DNA from: Glycomyces sambucus
GTDB taxonomy: Bacteria; Actinomycetota; Actinomycetes; Mycobacteriales; Micromonosporaceae
Direction of reading: 5' to 3'
Assembly: GCF_900102815.1 (NCBI RefSeq)
Contig: NZ_FNGF01000003.1
Coordinates: forward strand, 248,001-312,000
DNA: 64,000 bases
A program made the position numbers and the translations under genes. Of this stretch, positions 25,950 to 33,517 are shown piece after piece. A model generated the notes under the pieces. It ran no database searches, was not told the origin of the DNA, and saw nothing but the letters and a program-made list of their open reading frames with translations. Each line of letters begins with the position of its first letter. Position 1 is the stretch's first letter.

Positions 25950-26041
25950 ACGCACGAACACCAAAGCCAATGGCAGCCGGGCCAGTAGTGCGCCAACTGC
26001 CGACCGGCAGAGCAGTAATGCGAGCAATAGGGAAGGGTCCC

Positions 26042-26314
26042 ATGTTCATTGAGTTCACGTTCGCCAACGGCGACACCGAGATCGTGCCCGGCCTCGACCG
26101 GGAGTACGCCGAACAGATCAGCGCCGGGCTGCGGTCCGGTCTGGACGGCATCTCGTTCACCGTCCCCGATGGGGGCGACCTCGACGGCGTGCACAGCGTC
26201 GTCTTCCTGATGTCCCAGGTCCGCCGCGTCGTCATCGGCGAGGGCGAGGGCAACGGCCCGTTCACAGTCATGGGCGAGTGGGACGTCACCGTCTCAGCGC
26301 GGGAGTCCTCATGA
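26042..26314 (+). CDS. Small hypothetical element protein
   Basis: A 90-aa acidic protein (MFIEFTFANGDTEIVPGLDREYAEQ start). GGGAAGGG lies just upstream of the ATG. It overlaps the next gene by ATGA. No family recognised. Confidence 0.6.
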   Translation: MFIEFTFANGDTEIVPGLDREYAEQISAGLRSGLDGISFTVPDGGDLDGVHSVVFLMSQVRRVVIGEGEGNGPFTVMGEWDVTVSARESS

Positions 26315-26526
26315 TCCATCTTTCGATGATCCACCGCAACGGATACGAGGCGCATGTCCGAACCACGGCCAAGAACGCGGTGGCAGCGGTCGAAGCGTTC
26401 GGAACGGATGCCGCGCTCTGGATTGAGCGATACGAGAAAGACGGCGATTCGATCCGGTTGGTCGAAGACAAGTTCTTCGACTTCAGCCAGGTCATGCGAA
26501 TCGAAATCAGCGGGATCGACAACTGA
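26311..26526 (+). CDS. Small hypothetical element protein, translationally coupled
   Basis: A 71-aa protein with the start overlapping the previous stop. Beta-rich with a helical centre (TTAKNAVAAVEAFGTD). It has a lower G+C codon use than the host genes. Function unknown. Confidence 0.55.
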   Translation: MIHLSMIHRNGYEAHVRTTAKNAVAAVEAFGTDAALWIERYEKDGDSIRLVEDKFFDFSQVMRIEISGIDN

Positions 26527-26535
26527 AAAGCGAGA

Positions 26536-26582
26536 GGTAGAGCGATCGGCAATCTTCGGGGTTCGAGGCCCCGACGCTCACG
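26536..26582 (+). repeat. 47-bp direct repeat with tRNA-minihelix-like fold, copy 3
   Basis: Identical over 47 bp to 25903-25949. T-arm at 26557-26573. It lies in the leader of the RRQRL-protein gene. Confidence 0.75.
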
Positions 26583-26625
26583 GTAGTTGGAATTCCACCA
26601 ATGGAGACGAAGGGAGGAGTGTGCA

Positions 26626-26985
26626 TTGTTCCGTACCGAATTTGATGACCCGGAAGGTATCCGCCATGGCGGATTGCCGACCTACAACTACCGCCACGCA
26701 CCGGGCGGACTGTACACCCGTCGTCAACTCGCCGACGAGGGCTTGACCCCCGGGCGGCAGCCGATCGCGGCCCAGATCGTCTGGCGCTGCGGACAGAGGT
26801 TCGCCTACCTCTACCGGAAGGAACTGGCCGTGCCCAAACGCCCGGCCACCGACGCCCAACTGCGGGCGCTCATGAAGGCGTGGGTTGCGCTATGCACCTG
26901 CAAGTCCTGCGGCCGTGAGTACGGCTACTACATCCCCCGCCGGTTCGGCGAATGCCTGGCCTGTGTCGAAGGGCGGTCGGCATGA
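26626..26985 (+). CDS. RRQRL-motif zinc-binding protein
   Basis: A 119-aa protein typical of actinomycete integrative elements: YTRRQLADEGLTPG near residue 30, then AYLYRKELAVPKRPAT, and a C-terminal zinc site C-x-x-C ... C-x-x-C (CKSCGREYGYYIPRRFGECLAC). Function unknown, but conserved in such elements. The TTG at 26626 is the likely start: GGGAGGAG lies 6 nt upstream. It overlaps the next gene. Confidence 0.75.
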   Translation: MFRTEFDDPEGIRHGGLPTYNYRHAPGGLYTRRQLADEGLTPGRQPIAAQIVWRCGQRFAYLYRKELAVPKRPATDAQLRALMKAWVALCTCKSCGREYGYYIPRRFGECLACVEGRSA

Positions 26986-27176
26986 CCGATGACGAGTGCC
27001 GCGAGTGCGGCGACCTCCTGATCGACGACGAGGGTTCGGAAACCGGTATGTGCTCCATCTGTGAATGGGAGGCCATCACCGAGTTGATGACCTGCAATGC
27101 CCAGATCCGAATGGGCAACTGCGGAATGACCGCTTGCGACCGGTGCCCTGTGGCACATCTGCGGGGGTCGCGATGA
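26982..27176 (+). CDS. Small cysteine-rich (zinc-ribbon) protein
   Basis: A 64-aa protein with C-x-x-C pairs (CRECG, CSICE, CNAQ, CGMTACDRC). ATGA overlaps on both sides, so it is translationally coupled to its neighbours. Metal binding is inferred from spacing. Confidence 0.6.
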   Translation: MTDDECRECGDLLIDDEGSETGMCSICEWEAITELMTCNAQIRMGNCGMTACDRCPVAHLRGSR

Positions 27177-27490
27177 CCGACATCTTCGCCGCGTTCGCGG
27201 CACTGACCGACTCGGTGCCGTTGCACCGCGTCAAGCAGATCGATGCGCTTCCCCCGTGGGAGCCCGACCTTTCCCGTATGCGGTTCCTGTGCGTCATCTG
27301 CGACGCCGTCATGACCGGAACCGACCTCGCCGACGACGAACGCCACCTGCTCGTCTCCCTGCCCTTCGAGGGCTGGGAGCTGCGCGAGTGCGTCGTCTGC
27401 GGTGACTGGACCGTCCCCACGGTCGAGTACTCGAAGAAATGCGACTACTGCACCGGCGTGCAGTGGTGGAAGCCAAGGAGCCAGAAATGA
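27173..27490 (+). CDS. Small cysteine-rich element protein
   Basis: A 105-aa protein with three CxxC pairs (CVICD, CVVCG, CDYC) separated by a helical part, likely a zinc-stabilised fold. ATGA overlaps with the preceding and following genes. No known function. Confidence 0.6.
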   Translation: MTDIFAAFAALTDSVPLHRVKQIDALPPWEPDLSRMRFLCVICDAVMTGTDLADDERHLLVSLPFEGWELRECVVCGDWTVPTVEYSKKCDYCTGVQWWKPRSQK

Positions 27491-28038
27491 AACTCGAAGA
27501 CGGCGTGCAGACCGTCATCATGCTGTCCATGGGTGTGGCCGCCGGTGCGGTCTCCTTCACCCACGTCCACGACGCCACCGTGCTGGCGGGCCAACCGTCC
27601 TGGGTCGGCTGGGTCAACGCGGTCACCATCGAACTGATGGTCATCGCTCTCGGACTCGAAGTCCGCAGGCGCCGCCGCAACGGCGGACACAAGGTCAAGT
27701 CCGTCATGGCGATGATGATGTTCTTCATCGCCCTCTCCCTCGGAGCGCAAGTCCTCGACGCCGAGCCCACCCTGGTGGGTTGGCTCGCGGCTTCGGCTTC
27801 GGCCCTGGGCTTCTTGACCCTGGTCAAGGTGGTTCTGTCGCGCCCGGCAGAGAAAGCGCCGGCCGAATCGGTCGCCGCTCCGGCCGCCTCGCGGGGTCCG
27901 GTCTACGCCGCGGCTCCGGTCGCCTCCACCGCTCCGGTGGATGTGCCGAGCCTCCAGGTCGAGCGCCAGGCGGTCACCGCCGAACCCGCGCAGCCTGACT
28001 TCGCAAACGCCTTCGCCTCCTTCGGTAAAGGCAGGTAG
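27487..28038 (+). CDS. DUF2637-like membrane protein
   Basis: A 183-aa protein with four hydrophobic segments (about residues 9-27, 37-55, 70-90 and 93-113) and a Pro/Ala-rich tail. It resembles DUF2637 proteins of Streptomyces plasmids and elements, associated with transfer or spread (Spd-like). The start overlaps the previous stop. Confidence 0.7.
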   Translation: MKLEDGVQTVIMLSMGVAAGAVSFTHVHDATVLAGQPSWVGWVNAVTIELMVIALGLEVRRRRRNGGHKVKSVMAMMMFFIALSLGAQVLDAEPTLVGWLAASASALGFLTLVKVVLSRPAEKAPAESVAAPAASRGPVYAAAPVASTAPVDVPSLQVERQAVTAEPAQPDFANAFASFGKGR

Positions 28039-28043
28039 CGGCC

Positions 28044-28316
28044 ATGGTCGAGAACAAGGACTTCAACGCCTTCGCGCGGCGCATCATCCGCGCCTATGGG
28101 CGCAGGGTCGCCGAGGGCGACGTGGATGCACTCCCCGAGCTGATCCAGCTCTCCGCCTCCGTTGACGAGGCGATCACCAACGCGGTCAAGGGCTTGCGGT
28201 CCTTCGGCTACTCCTGGTCCGAGATCGCCGACCGGATCGGCATGACCAGGCAGGCCGCCCAGCAGCGCTGGGGCAAGGCCATCCCGTCACAGCGGGACCC
28301 CAACACCGACACCTAG
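28044..28316 (+). CDS. Small helix-turn-helix protein
   Basis: A 90-aa protein whose residues 50-80 (RSFGYSWSEIADRIGMTRQAAQQRWGK) form a sigma-region-4-like helix-turn-helix. It may regulate the operon. It starts 5 nt after the preceding stop. Confidence 0.72.
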   Translation: MVENKDFNAFARRIIRAYGRRVAEGDVDALPELIQLSASVDEAITNAVKGLRSFGYSWSEIADRIGMTRQAAQQRWGKAIPSQRDPNTDT

Positions 28317-28405
28317 ACGCCGAGGGCGCGGCCAATCTTCCACAACCGCCGCGCCCCGGCAACCAAAACACCTGACAACCATCGCGATTGAAAGGCGATA
28401 CCAGT

Positions 28406-28855
28406 ATGCCCGTCGAACACCTCGACTTCCTCATCAACGCCGTCACCTTCGCGGCCGTCTACGCCGCACTGCACGCCGCCCACCACGTGGCGGACCACTG
28501 GGTGCAATCCCACCACCAGGCCGTGAACAAGGGCCGCCCCGGCTGGGCCGGGCGACTCCACTGCTCCGCGCACGTCGCCACCTACCTCGTGACGTGCTTC
28601 GCCTTCATCGCGATCACGGTCCTCGTGCTGCACCTGGACCTCGATCTCGTCGGCCCCGGCATGGGGATCGGCATGGCCGTCAACGGCCTCACCCACTACA
28701 TCGCCGACCGCCGCACGCCCCTGATGTGGATGGCGCGGCGCACCGGTCACGGCGAATTCGTCGACACCTGCGGCCCCGAGGCCGCTTACAAGATGGACCA
28801 GTCCTGGCACACCGCCTGGCTGTTCGCCACCGCACTCCTGATCGCCGTCCTCTGA
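28406..28855 (+). CDS. Integral membrane protein, DUF3307-like
   Basis: A 149-aa protein with three membrane segments and a His-rich motif HAAHHVADHWVQ followed by HVATYLVT; the pattern resembles DUF3307 membrane proteins. Role in the element is unknown. GAAAGG lies upstream of the ATG. Confidence 0.6.
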   Translation: MPVEHLDFLINAVTFAAVYAALHAAHHVADHWVQSHHQAVNKGRPGWAGRLHCSAHVATYLVTCFAFIAITVLVLHLDLDLVGPGMGIGMAVNGLTHYIADRRTPLMWMARRTGHGEFVDTCGPEAAYKMDQSWHTAWLFATALLIAVL

Positions 28856-28888
28856 CGGTCCGTTCCTGCTGCGCTGAAAGGACATCCG

Positions 28889-29224
28889 ATGCCGTTCTTC
28901 ACCGATCCGGACGCACCGCCGGACACCTACCACTACCGCCAGCCCATCCTGGGTGACCTCGCCGGGACCACTGGCGAGTGCCAGTTCCCCGAACCGGTCG
29001 AACCGCCCCGCTTCGGCGGCGAATCGTTCTACCGGGTCTACGTCTGTGCCGAGTGCGGGATGGCCCTGCACGCCAACGGCGGCGACCTCGACCAGCCCGA
29101 ACCCGTGGTCACCGTGTTCGTGATCTGCGGGTGCTGCGCCTATCCCGACTTCGTGCGGGATCTCCCCTACCTCGAAGACCTGTGCGCCTGCTTCGGCTGG
29201 GTCTACCTCAACGACGAGGACTGA
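28889..29224 (+). CDS. Small cysteine-rich hypothetical protein
   Basis: A 111-aa protein with CAECG, CGCC and CACF clusters (about residues 50-105), possibly a zinc-binding fold. GAAAGGA lies 7 nt before the ATG. No family recognised. Confidence 0.6.
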   Translation: MPFFTDPDAPPDTYHYRQPILGDLAGTTGECQFPEPVEPPRFGGESFYRVYVCAECGMALHANGGDLDQPEPVVTVFVICGCCAYPDFVRDLPYLEDLCACFGWVYLNDED

Positions 29225-29310
29225 GCAACGCCCTGCCCCGGTCGCTCCCGATCAGACATGAGCCGCCCGGGCAGGGCCCCACGACCACCCACTGCGAGAG
29301 GAGGACACAC

Positions 29311-30735
29311 ATGACCACCGCTTCACCCCCGCGCGGCTTCGCCGCCGATGTCATCGACCGCGCCAACACGACCGGTTGGCAACCGTGGCTGACGCATGTC
29401 GCCGGTGCCGGTGGCTGCTCGGCTCCCGTCCGGCTGCGCGGCGACCTCCACACCGTTGACGCCGCGACCGGCGTCGTGCTCGCGGAACGCTCGACCGACT
29501 CCATGCCGGACGGCCTGATCTACAAGGCGTGCGGCACTCGCCGTGCTGCCCTGTGCCCTAACTGCGCCAAGACCTACCAGCACGACGCGTTCCACCTCGT
29601 GCGCTCCGGACTCACCGGCGGCAAGTCCGTACCCGAGACGGTCACCTCGCACCCGGCCCTGTTCGTCACCCTCACCGCCCCCGCCTTCGGCCCCGTCCAC
29701 TCGCGCAGCCTCACCACCTCCGGCCATGTGCGCCCCTGCCGAGCCCGCCGCGACGCCACCGTCTGCGCTCATGGGGTCACCTTGGCCTGCCACACGCGAC
29801 ACCGCGAGGACGCCCCCGACATCGGCCAACCCCTGTGCCTGGACTGCTACGACCACGATGCCCAGGTCGTGTGGAACCTGGCCTCCGGCGAGCTGTGGCG
29901 GCGCACCCGCATCCACGCCGACCGCGCACTTTCCCGCGCCGCGAAGGCACGCGGCATCGCCCCAGCGTCGGTGCGGCTGCGGTATGTGAAGGTCGCCGAG
30001 TTCCAACGCAGGGGCGCCATCCACTTCCACGCCCTCGTCCGCCTCGACGGCCACACCCCCGGCTCCGACGCGATCGTGCCCCCGCCGGCCGAACTCGACA
30101 CCGAGGTCATCGCCTCGATCCTCGCTGCGGCGGCGGCCTCGACCAGCTTCCGCACCGACCCCCACGACGAATCCCCGGACGGCTGGTTGATCCGGTGGGG
30201 CGCTCAGGTCGACATCCGGGCCGTGCAGCTCGGGGACGGGGACATGACCGAGGGGCACGCGGCTGGATACCTCGCCAAGTACGCCACCAAAGCCACCGAG
30301 GACACCGGTCACCTCTCGGGCCGCCTCACCGAGACCACCGTCCACGCCTACGCCGACCCCGACGGCGACCACATCGCCCGCCTGATCGCCGCATGCTGGG
30401 GGCTCGGTGGTGAAGGGCCCGAATGGATCGGGCTGCGTCGGTGGGCGCACATGCTCGGCTTCGGCGGCCACTTCATGACCAAAGCACGCGCCTGGTCGAC
30501 CACCTTCGGTCAGCTCAGGGACGCACGCGCCCAATGGATTCGCCGTCAACACGGAGTTGACAGCGAAGCGGCTGACACGATTCTCCTGGTCAACCACCTC
30601 CGCTACGACGGCACCGGCTGGCACACCGAAGCTGACGCCCTCCTCGCCACCTCCGCCGCCGCCCGCGCCAGAGAACAGCGCCAGCTCGCCCGCGAAGCAC
30701 AGCACGAACTGAACACTATTGACAGATTGGATTGA
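29311..30735 (+). CDS. RepSA-type replication initiator
   Basis: A 474-aa rolling-circle initiator. The metal-binding HUH motif is HFH at 238-240 (AIHFHALVRLD), the catalytic tyrosines are Y320/Y324 (GYLAKYATKATE), and an N-terminal CX2C cluster (C75-C85) and FVTLTAPAFG motif fit RepSA. It nicks one strand at the element's origin after excision. GAGAGGAGG precedes the ATG. Small accessory genes upstream, excisionase 6 bp downstream. Confidence 0.9.
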   Translation: MTTASPPRGFAADVIDRANTTGWQPWLTHVAGAGGCSAPVRLRGDLHTVDAATGVVLAERSTDSMPDGLIYKACGTRRAALCPNCAKTYQHDAFHLVRSGLTGGKSVPETVTSHPALFVTLTAPAFGPVHSRSLTTSGHVRPCRARRDATVCAHGVTLACHTRHREDAPDIGQPLCLDCYDHDAQVVWNLASGELWRRTRIHADRALSRAAKARGIAPASVRLRYVKVAEFQRRGAIHFHALVRLDGHTPGSDAIVPPPAELDTEVIASILAAAAASTSFRTDPHDESPDGWLIRWGAQVDIRAVQLGDGDMTEGHAAGYLAKYATKATEDTGHLSGRLTETTVHAYADPDGDHIARLIAACWGLGGEGPEWIGLRRWAHMLGFGGHFMTKARAWSTTFGQLRDARAQWIRRQHGVDSEAADTILLVNHLRYDGTGWHTEADALLATSAAARAREQRQLAREAQHELNTIDRLD

Positions 30736-30740
30736 TTGCG

Positions 30741-30956
30741 ATGGAAAGAAAGGTCATGCTCGCGCCGCGTTGGTACACGATGGCGCAGGTCGCCGAACTG
30801 CTCGGCTACTCGGTGGCGAAGGTCAAGACCCTCGTCTACTCCGGGGAGCTCCGCTCGCTCAAGGACGGCGGCAACCGCCGCATCCTGCCCCAGTGGGTGG
30901 ACGAGTACGTGGAGCGCAAGGCCGCTGAGCCCGAGGCCCTGGAGCTGGTGGGGTGA
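30741..30956 (+). CDS. xis: Excisionase (Xis), helix-turn-helix
   Basis: A 71-aa MerR-like winged-helix protein (WYTMAQVAELLGYSVAKVKTLVYSGELRSLKDGGNRRI). Such proteins bend att DNA and turn the integrase towards excision. The stop overlaps the integrase start (GTGA), as is typical. Confidence 0.88.
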   Translation: MERKVMLAPRWYTMAQVAELLGYSVAKVKTLVYSGELRSLKDGGNRRILPQWVDEYVERKAAEPEALELVG

Positions 30957-32176
30957 GCGGCCGGAAGCGTGGGAACCGCGAGGGGTCGATGTACCCGTAT
31001 AAGGGCGGTTGGGCGGCGTACGTCTGGGTCACCACTCCGGCGGGGTTGCTCAAGCGCAAGTACGTGACTTCGAAGGATCGCGACGAGTGCCATGCAAAGT
31101 GGATCGCGTTGCAGGCCAAGGCGCGGACGAGCGTCGTCTCCACCAGCAACGGGACGGTGGCGGACTACTACTTCTATTGGCTCGAAGAGATCGTCAGGCC
31201 GAACCTCTCGCAGGGGACGTACATCAACTACAGCGGTTGGGGGCGGACACAGATCGTGCCGGGCCTGGGCGCCAAGAAACTGACGACGTTGCGGGTGCGG
31301 GATGTGCAGGTCTGGTTGAACCGGGTGGCGGCGACGTGTCAGTGCTGCTTCCAGGGCAAGGACAAGGCGCGGCAGCCGGACAAGCGGCGGTGCTGTGCGC
31401 TCGGGAAATGCTGCAAGGACTTGTATTCGAAGGAGTCGCTGCGGGGTCTGCGCCGGACGCTGCGGGCGATGCTCGGGTGTGCGGTCGCCGAGGAGGAGGT
31501 GGACAAAAACGTGGCCTCTCCGGTGAAGGTCCAGCCGGTGCGCAAGCACAAGACGCAGCGGCGGCGGTGGAGTTCGGAGGAGGCGCGGCGGTTCCTGGAG
31601 TCGGCGCGCGAGGATGACGACCCTTGCTATGTCGCCTATGTCGGCGTGCTCGTGCTCGGCCTGCGCGCCGGTGAAGCACTCGGGGTCGGTGTGGATGAGC
31701 TGGATCTCGAGGGGGCGCAGCTCCGGTTGGCGTGGCAGCTGCAGCGGCTGGGCAAGGATCTCTCGCTGAACGAGTTGAAGACCGAGGATGCCGAGGACTA
31801 CTTGCCGCTGCCGGACATCTACGTGACGGCGGCTCGGCTCCGGCTTCGCCAGAAGGAGCGGGATCGTCTCGCGGCCGGGGAGGCGTGGCAGGGATCGGAG
31901 CTGCTGCTGACCACGCGGATCGGGACGCCATTGGAGCCGCGCACGTTCGCGCGGTTGTGGGATCGGCGCTGCGACTTGGCGGGGGTCCCTCGCATCACCC
32001 GGAGGGATGCCCGCCGCACGTGCAGCTCGCTGCTGGCCGACCTCGACGTGCATCCCCGGGTCGCGATGCGCATTCTTCGGCACTCGAAGTTCGACATCAC
32101 CATGGAGGTGTACACGAAGGTGTCCGATGAGGCCACACGTGAGGCGCTGCGGCGGCTCGGGGCGGAATTGGGGTAG
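30953..32176 (+). CDS. int: Tyrosine site-specific integrase
   Basis: A 407-aa phage-type recombinase. Catalytic residues: R238 (LGLRAGE), R354 (DARRT), H377 (RILRHSK) and Y387 (TMEVYTKV); the usual His before Arg is Arg351. Residues 129-154 carry an unusual Cys-rich insertion (C129, C131, C132, C147, C148, C153, C154), possibly a zinc clasp. It acts on the tRNA-Lys att core 77 bp downstream. Confidence 0.93.
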   Translation: MSGRKRGNREGSMYPYKGGWAAYVWVTTPAGLLKRKYVTSKDRDECHAKWIALQAKARTSVVSTSNGTVADYYFYWLEEIVRPNLSQGTYINYSGWGRTQIVPGLGAKKLTTLRVRDVQVWLNRVAATCQCCFQGKDKARQPDKRRCCALGKCCKDLYSKESLRGLRRTLRAMLGCAVAEEEVDKNVASPVKVQPVRKHKTQRRRWSSEEARRFLESAREDDDPCYVAYVGVLVLGLRAGEALGVGVDELDLEGAQLRLAWQLQRLGKDLSLNELKTEDAEDYLPLPDIYVTAARLRLRQKERDRLAAGEAWQGSELLLTTRIGTPLEPRTFARLWDRRCDLAGVPRITRRDARRTCSSLLADLDVHPRVAMRILRHSKFDITMEVYTKVSDEATREALRRLGAELG

Positions 32177-32178
32177 CT

Positions 32179-32198
32179 GCTGTACTTCGGTGCTGTAC
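32179..32198 (+). promoter_or_regulatory. Right arm-type integrase site candidate
   Basis: GCTGTAC direct repeats at 32179-32185 and 32192-32198, 13 bp apart, just after the integrase stop. This matches the left pair at 18251-18269. Confidence 0.55.
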
Positions 32199-32223
32199 CG
32201 GGCGGGCTTTCGGGCTCGCCCGG
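32198..32223 (+). terminator. Terminator downstream of integrase
   Basis: CCGGGCG/CGCCCGG hairpin with a GC-rich loop followed by TTTT, at the element's right end. A similar hairpin lies at 18072-18097 on the chromosomal side of attL. Confidence 0.7.
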
Positions 32224-32252
32224 TTTTCTGCGCCTGGTGTGAGCTGGGAGTT

Positions 32253-32292
32253 TGGTGGGCCCCCTCGGACTCGAACCGAGAACCTACGGATT
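32253..32292. repeat. attR: 40-bp core repeat within tRNA-Lys
   Basis: Identical to attL (18127-18166). It forms the 3' end of the intact tRNA-Lys gene, so insertion restored the tRNA. Confidence 0.95.
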
Positions 32293-32327
32293 AAAAGTCC
32301 GCAGCTCTGCCATTGAGCTAGAGGCCC
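32253..32327 (-). tRNA. tRNA-Lys(TTT)
   Basis: A 75-nt cloverleaf with encoded CCA. Acceptor GGGCCTC/GGGGCCC (one G-T), D-arm GCTC/GAGC, anticodon loop CTTTTAA (TTT), T-arm CTCGG-TTCGAGT-CCGAG. The 3' 40 nt are supplied by the integrated element. Confidence 0.95.
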
Positions 32328-32769
32328 TTGCTCGGGACCTTACCGCATCGGAGCGGACGGGGCGCAGGTGGCGGGGCCCGGATGGCCTGGGGCACTCGGA
32401 CTGTCGGAGGGGTGCGGCAGGATGGCCGGAGACACGGCGGCGGTGGGATTCGAGCCCGCGGCAATGGTTTTCGGGCAAGCTCCACCGCCGGGCCGGTGGC
32501 GGTGGAACCCGCGGCGGGCGGTGTGGGCTCGGCTCCGCCGCTTGGACGGCGCGGCGGCAGTCGCGGAGAACCGCCGCCGCGCCTATTCGATCCCCGCGTC
32601 ACACGTAGCCCTCGGTGGGGGCGGGCCCGCTCCCGCTGGAATCGAACATATGTACTATAGCGGATCGCGAAGGCGCCGTGCACCCCCGGTCGGGTGAAAA
32701 CCCGGGAGGCCGGGCGCGCGGGTGCGGCCCCGGCGGCACCAGGCGGACGGGCAGGTAGACTCGCCTGCT
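32328..32769. other. Intergenic region with degenerate tRNA-like fragments
   Basis: No supported gene. About 32436-32490 (minus strand) contains a T-arm-like GCGGGCTCGAATCCCAC with no matching acceptor, and about 32630-32680 contains another TTCGATTCCAGCGGGAGC-like piece. Neither folds as a full tRNA. These are in the 5' flank of tRNA-Lys. Confidence 0.35.
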
Positions 32770-33513
32770 GTGCTCATACTGCTGCCGCCGTCAGAGGGGA
32801 AGGCCGTCCAAGGCGACGGTCCGTCCCTCGACCTCGGGCGACTCTCCTCTCCGGCGCTGAACCCCATCCGCGAACTCCTGGTCGACCGGCTCGTCGAGCT
32901 GTGCGCCGACGAGGAGACCGCCGCCCGCACGCTGAAACTCCCTGCGACCCAGCGGCACTACCTCCAGGCGAACCGGGCGCTGCGCAGCGCCCCGACCCTC
33001 GCCGCCTGGGAGCTGTACAACGGCGTCCTCTACGACCGGCTCGGCCTCGGCGACCTGCCCGACGGCGAGCAGGTGCTCATCGCCTCGCCGCTGTGGGGGC
33101 TGCTGCGGCCGTCCGACCGCGTGCCGCCGTACCGGATGCCGATGAGCGCCAGGCTCCCCGACACCGAGACGCTCGCGAAGCTGTGGCGCCCGGCCGTGGC
33201 CGAAGTGCTCGGCGCGCGGGACGAACTCGTGGTCGACCTCCGCTCCGGCGCGTACGCGCAGGTGTGGGGTCCGAAGGACCGCGGCGTGTCGGTGCGGGTG
33301 TTCAAGGAGGACGCCGACGGCAGGCGCAGCGTGGTCACCCACATGGCGAAGGCGACCCGCGGCGAGGTCGCCCGGGCCCTCCTCGCCGGCGGCGCCCGCC
33401 CCGAGTCCGCGGCCGAGCTCGGCGACTTCCTCGCCGGCCAGGGCTGGAAGGTCGAGCTCTCCGAGCCCGCGACCCGCTCCAAGCCGTGGCTCCTCGACAT
33501 CGTGAGCGCCTGA
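32770..33513 (+). CDS. yaaA: YaaA-family peroxide stress protein
   Basis: A 247-aa protein of the YaaA (DUF328) family: N-terminal MLILLPPSEGK, LYNGVLYDRL in the middle, and VVDLRSGAYAQVWGPK. In E. coli YaaA lowers free iron and protects DNA in peroxide stress. The GTG start at 32770 begins the conserved segment. It is convergent with ppa. Confidence 0.88.
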   Translation: MLILLPPSEGKAVQGDGPSLDLGRLSSPALNPIRELLVDRLVELCADEETAARTLKLPATQRHYLQANRALRSAPTLAAWELYNGVLYDRLGLGDLPDGEQVLIASPLWGLLRPSDRVPPYRMPMSARLPDTETLAKLWRPAVAEVLGARDELVVDLRSGAYAQVWGPKDRGVSVRVFKEDADGRRSVVTHMAKATRGEVARALLAGGARPESAAELGDFLAGQGWKVELSEPATRSKPWLLDIVSA

Positions 33514-33517
33514 TCGC

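Larger units (their letters stand above)
18127..32292 (+). mobile_element. Integrative conjugative element of the pSAM2/AICE type in tRNA-Lys
   Basis: About 14.2 kb bounded by identical 40-bp repeats, the right one being the 3' half of an intact tRNA-Lys gene. The module order from the right end is integrase, excisionase, RepSA-type initiator, small conserved genes, FtsK-like translocase, membrane protein, and a divergent XRE-NUDIX pair, which is that of actinomycete integrative and conjugative elements. The left 3 kb is lower in G+C and carries cargo. All core functions (int, xis, rep, tra) look intact, so it could be active. Confidence 0.93.

Noticed and set aside
25901..26041. N-terminal extension of the 26042 gene through the 47-bp repeat
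   Set aside because: The same repeat occurs outside the frame of the 26626 gene, and a good ribosome-binding site precedes the ATG at 26042.
32436..32495. Second tRNA gene beside tRNA-Lys
   Set aside because: Only a T-arm-like part; acceptor and anticodon stems do not pair.
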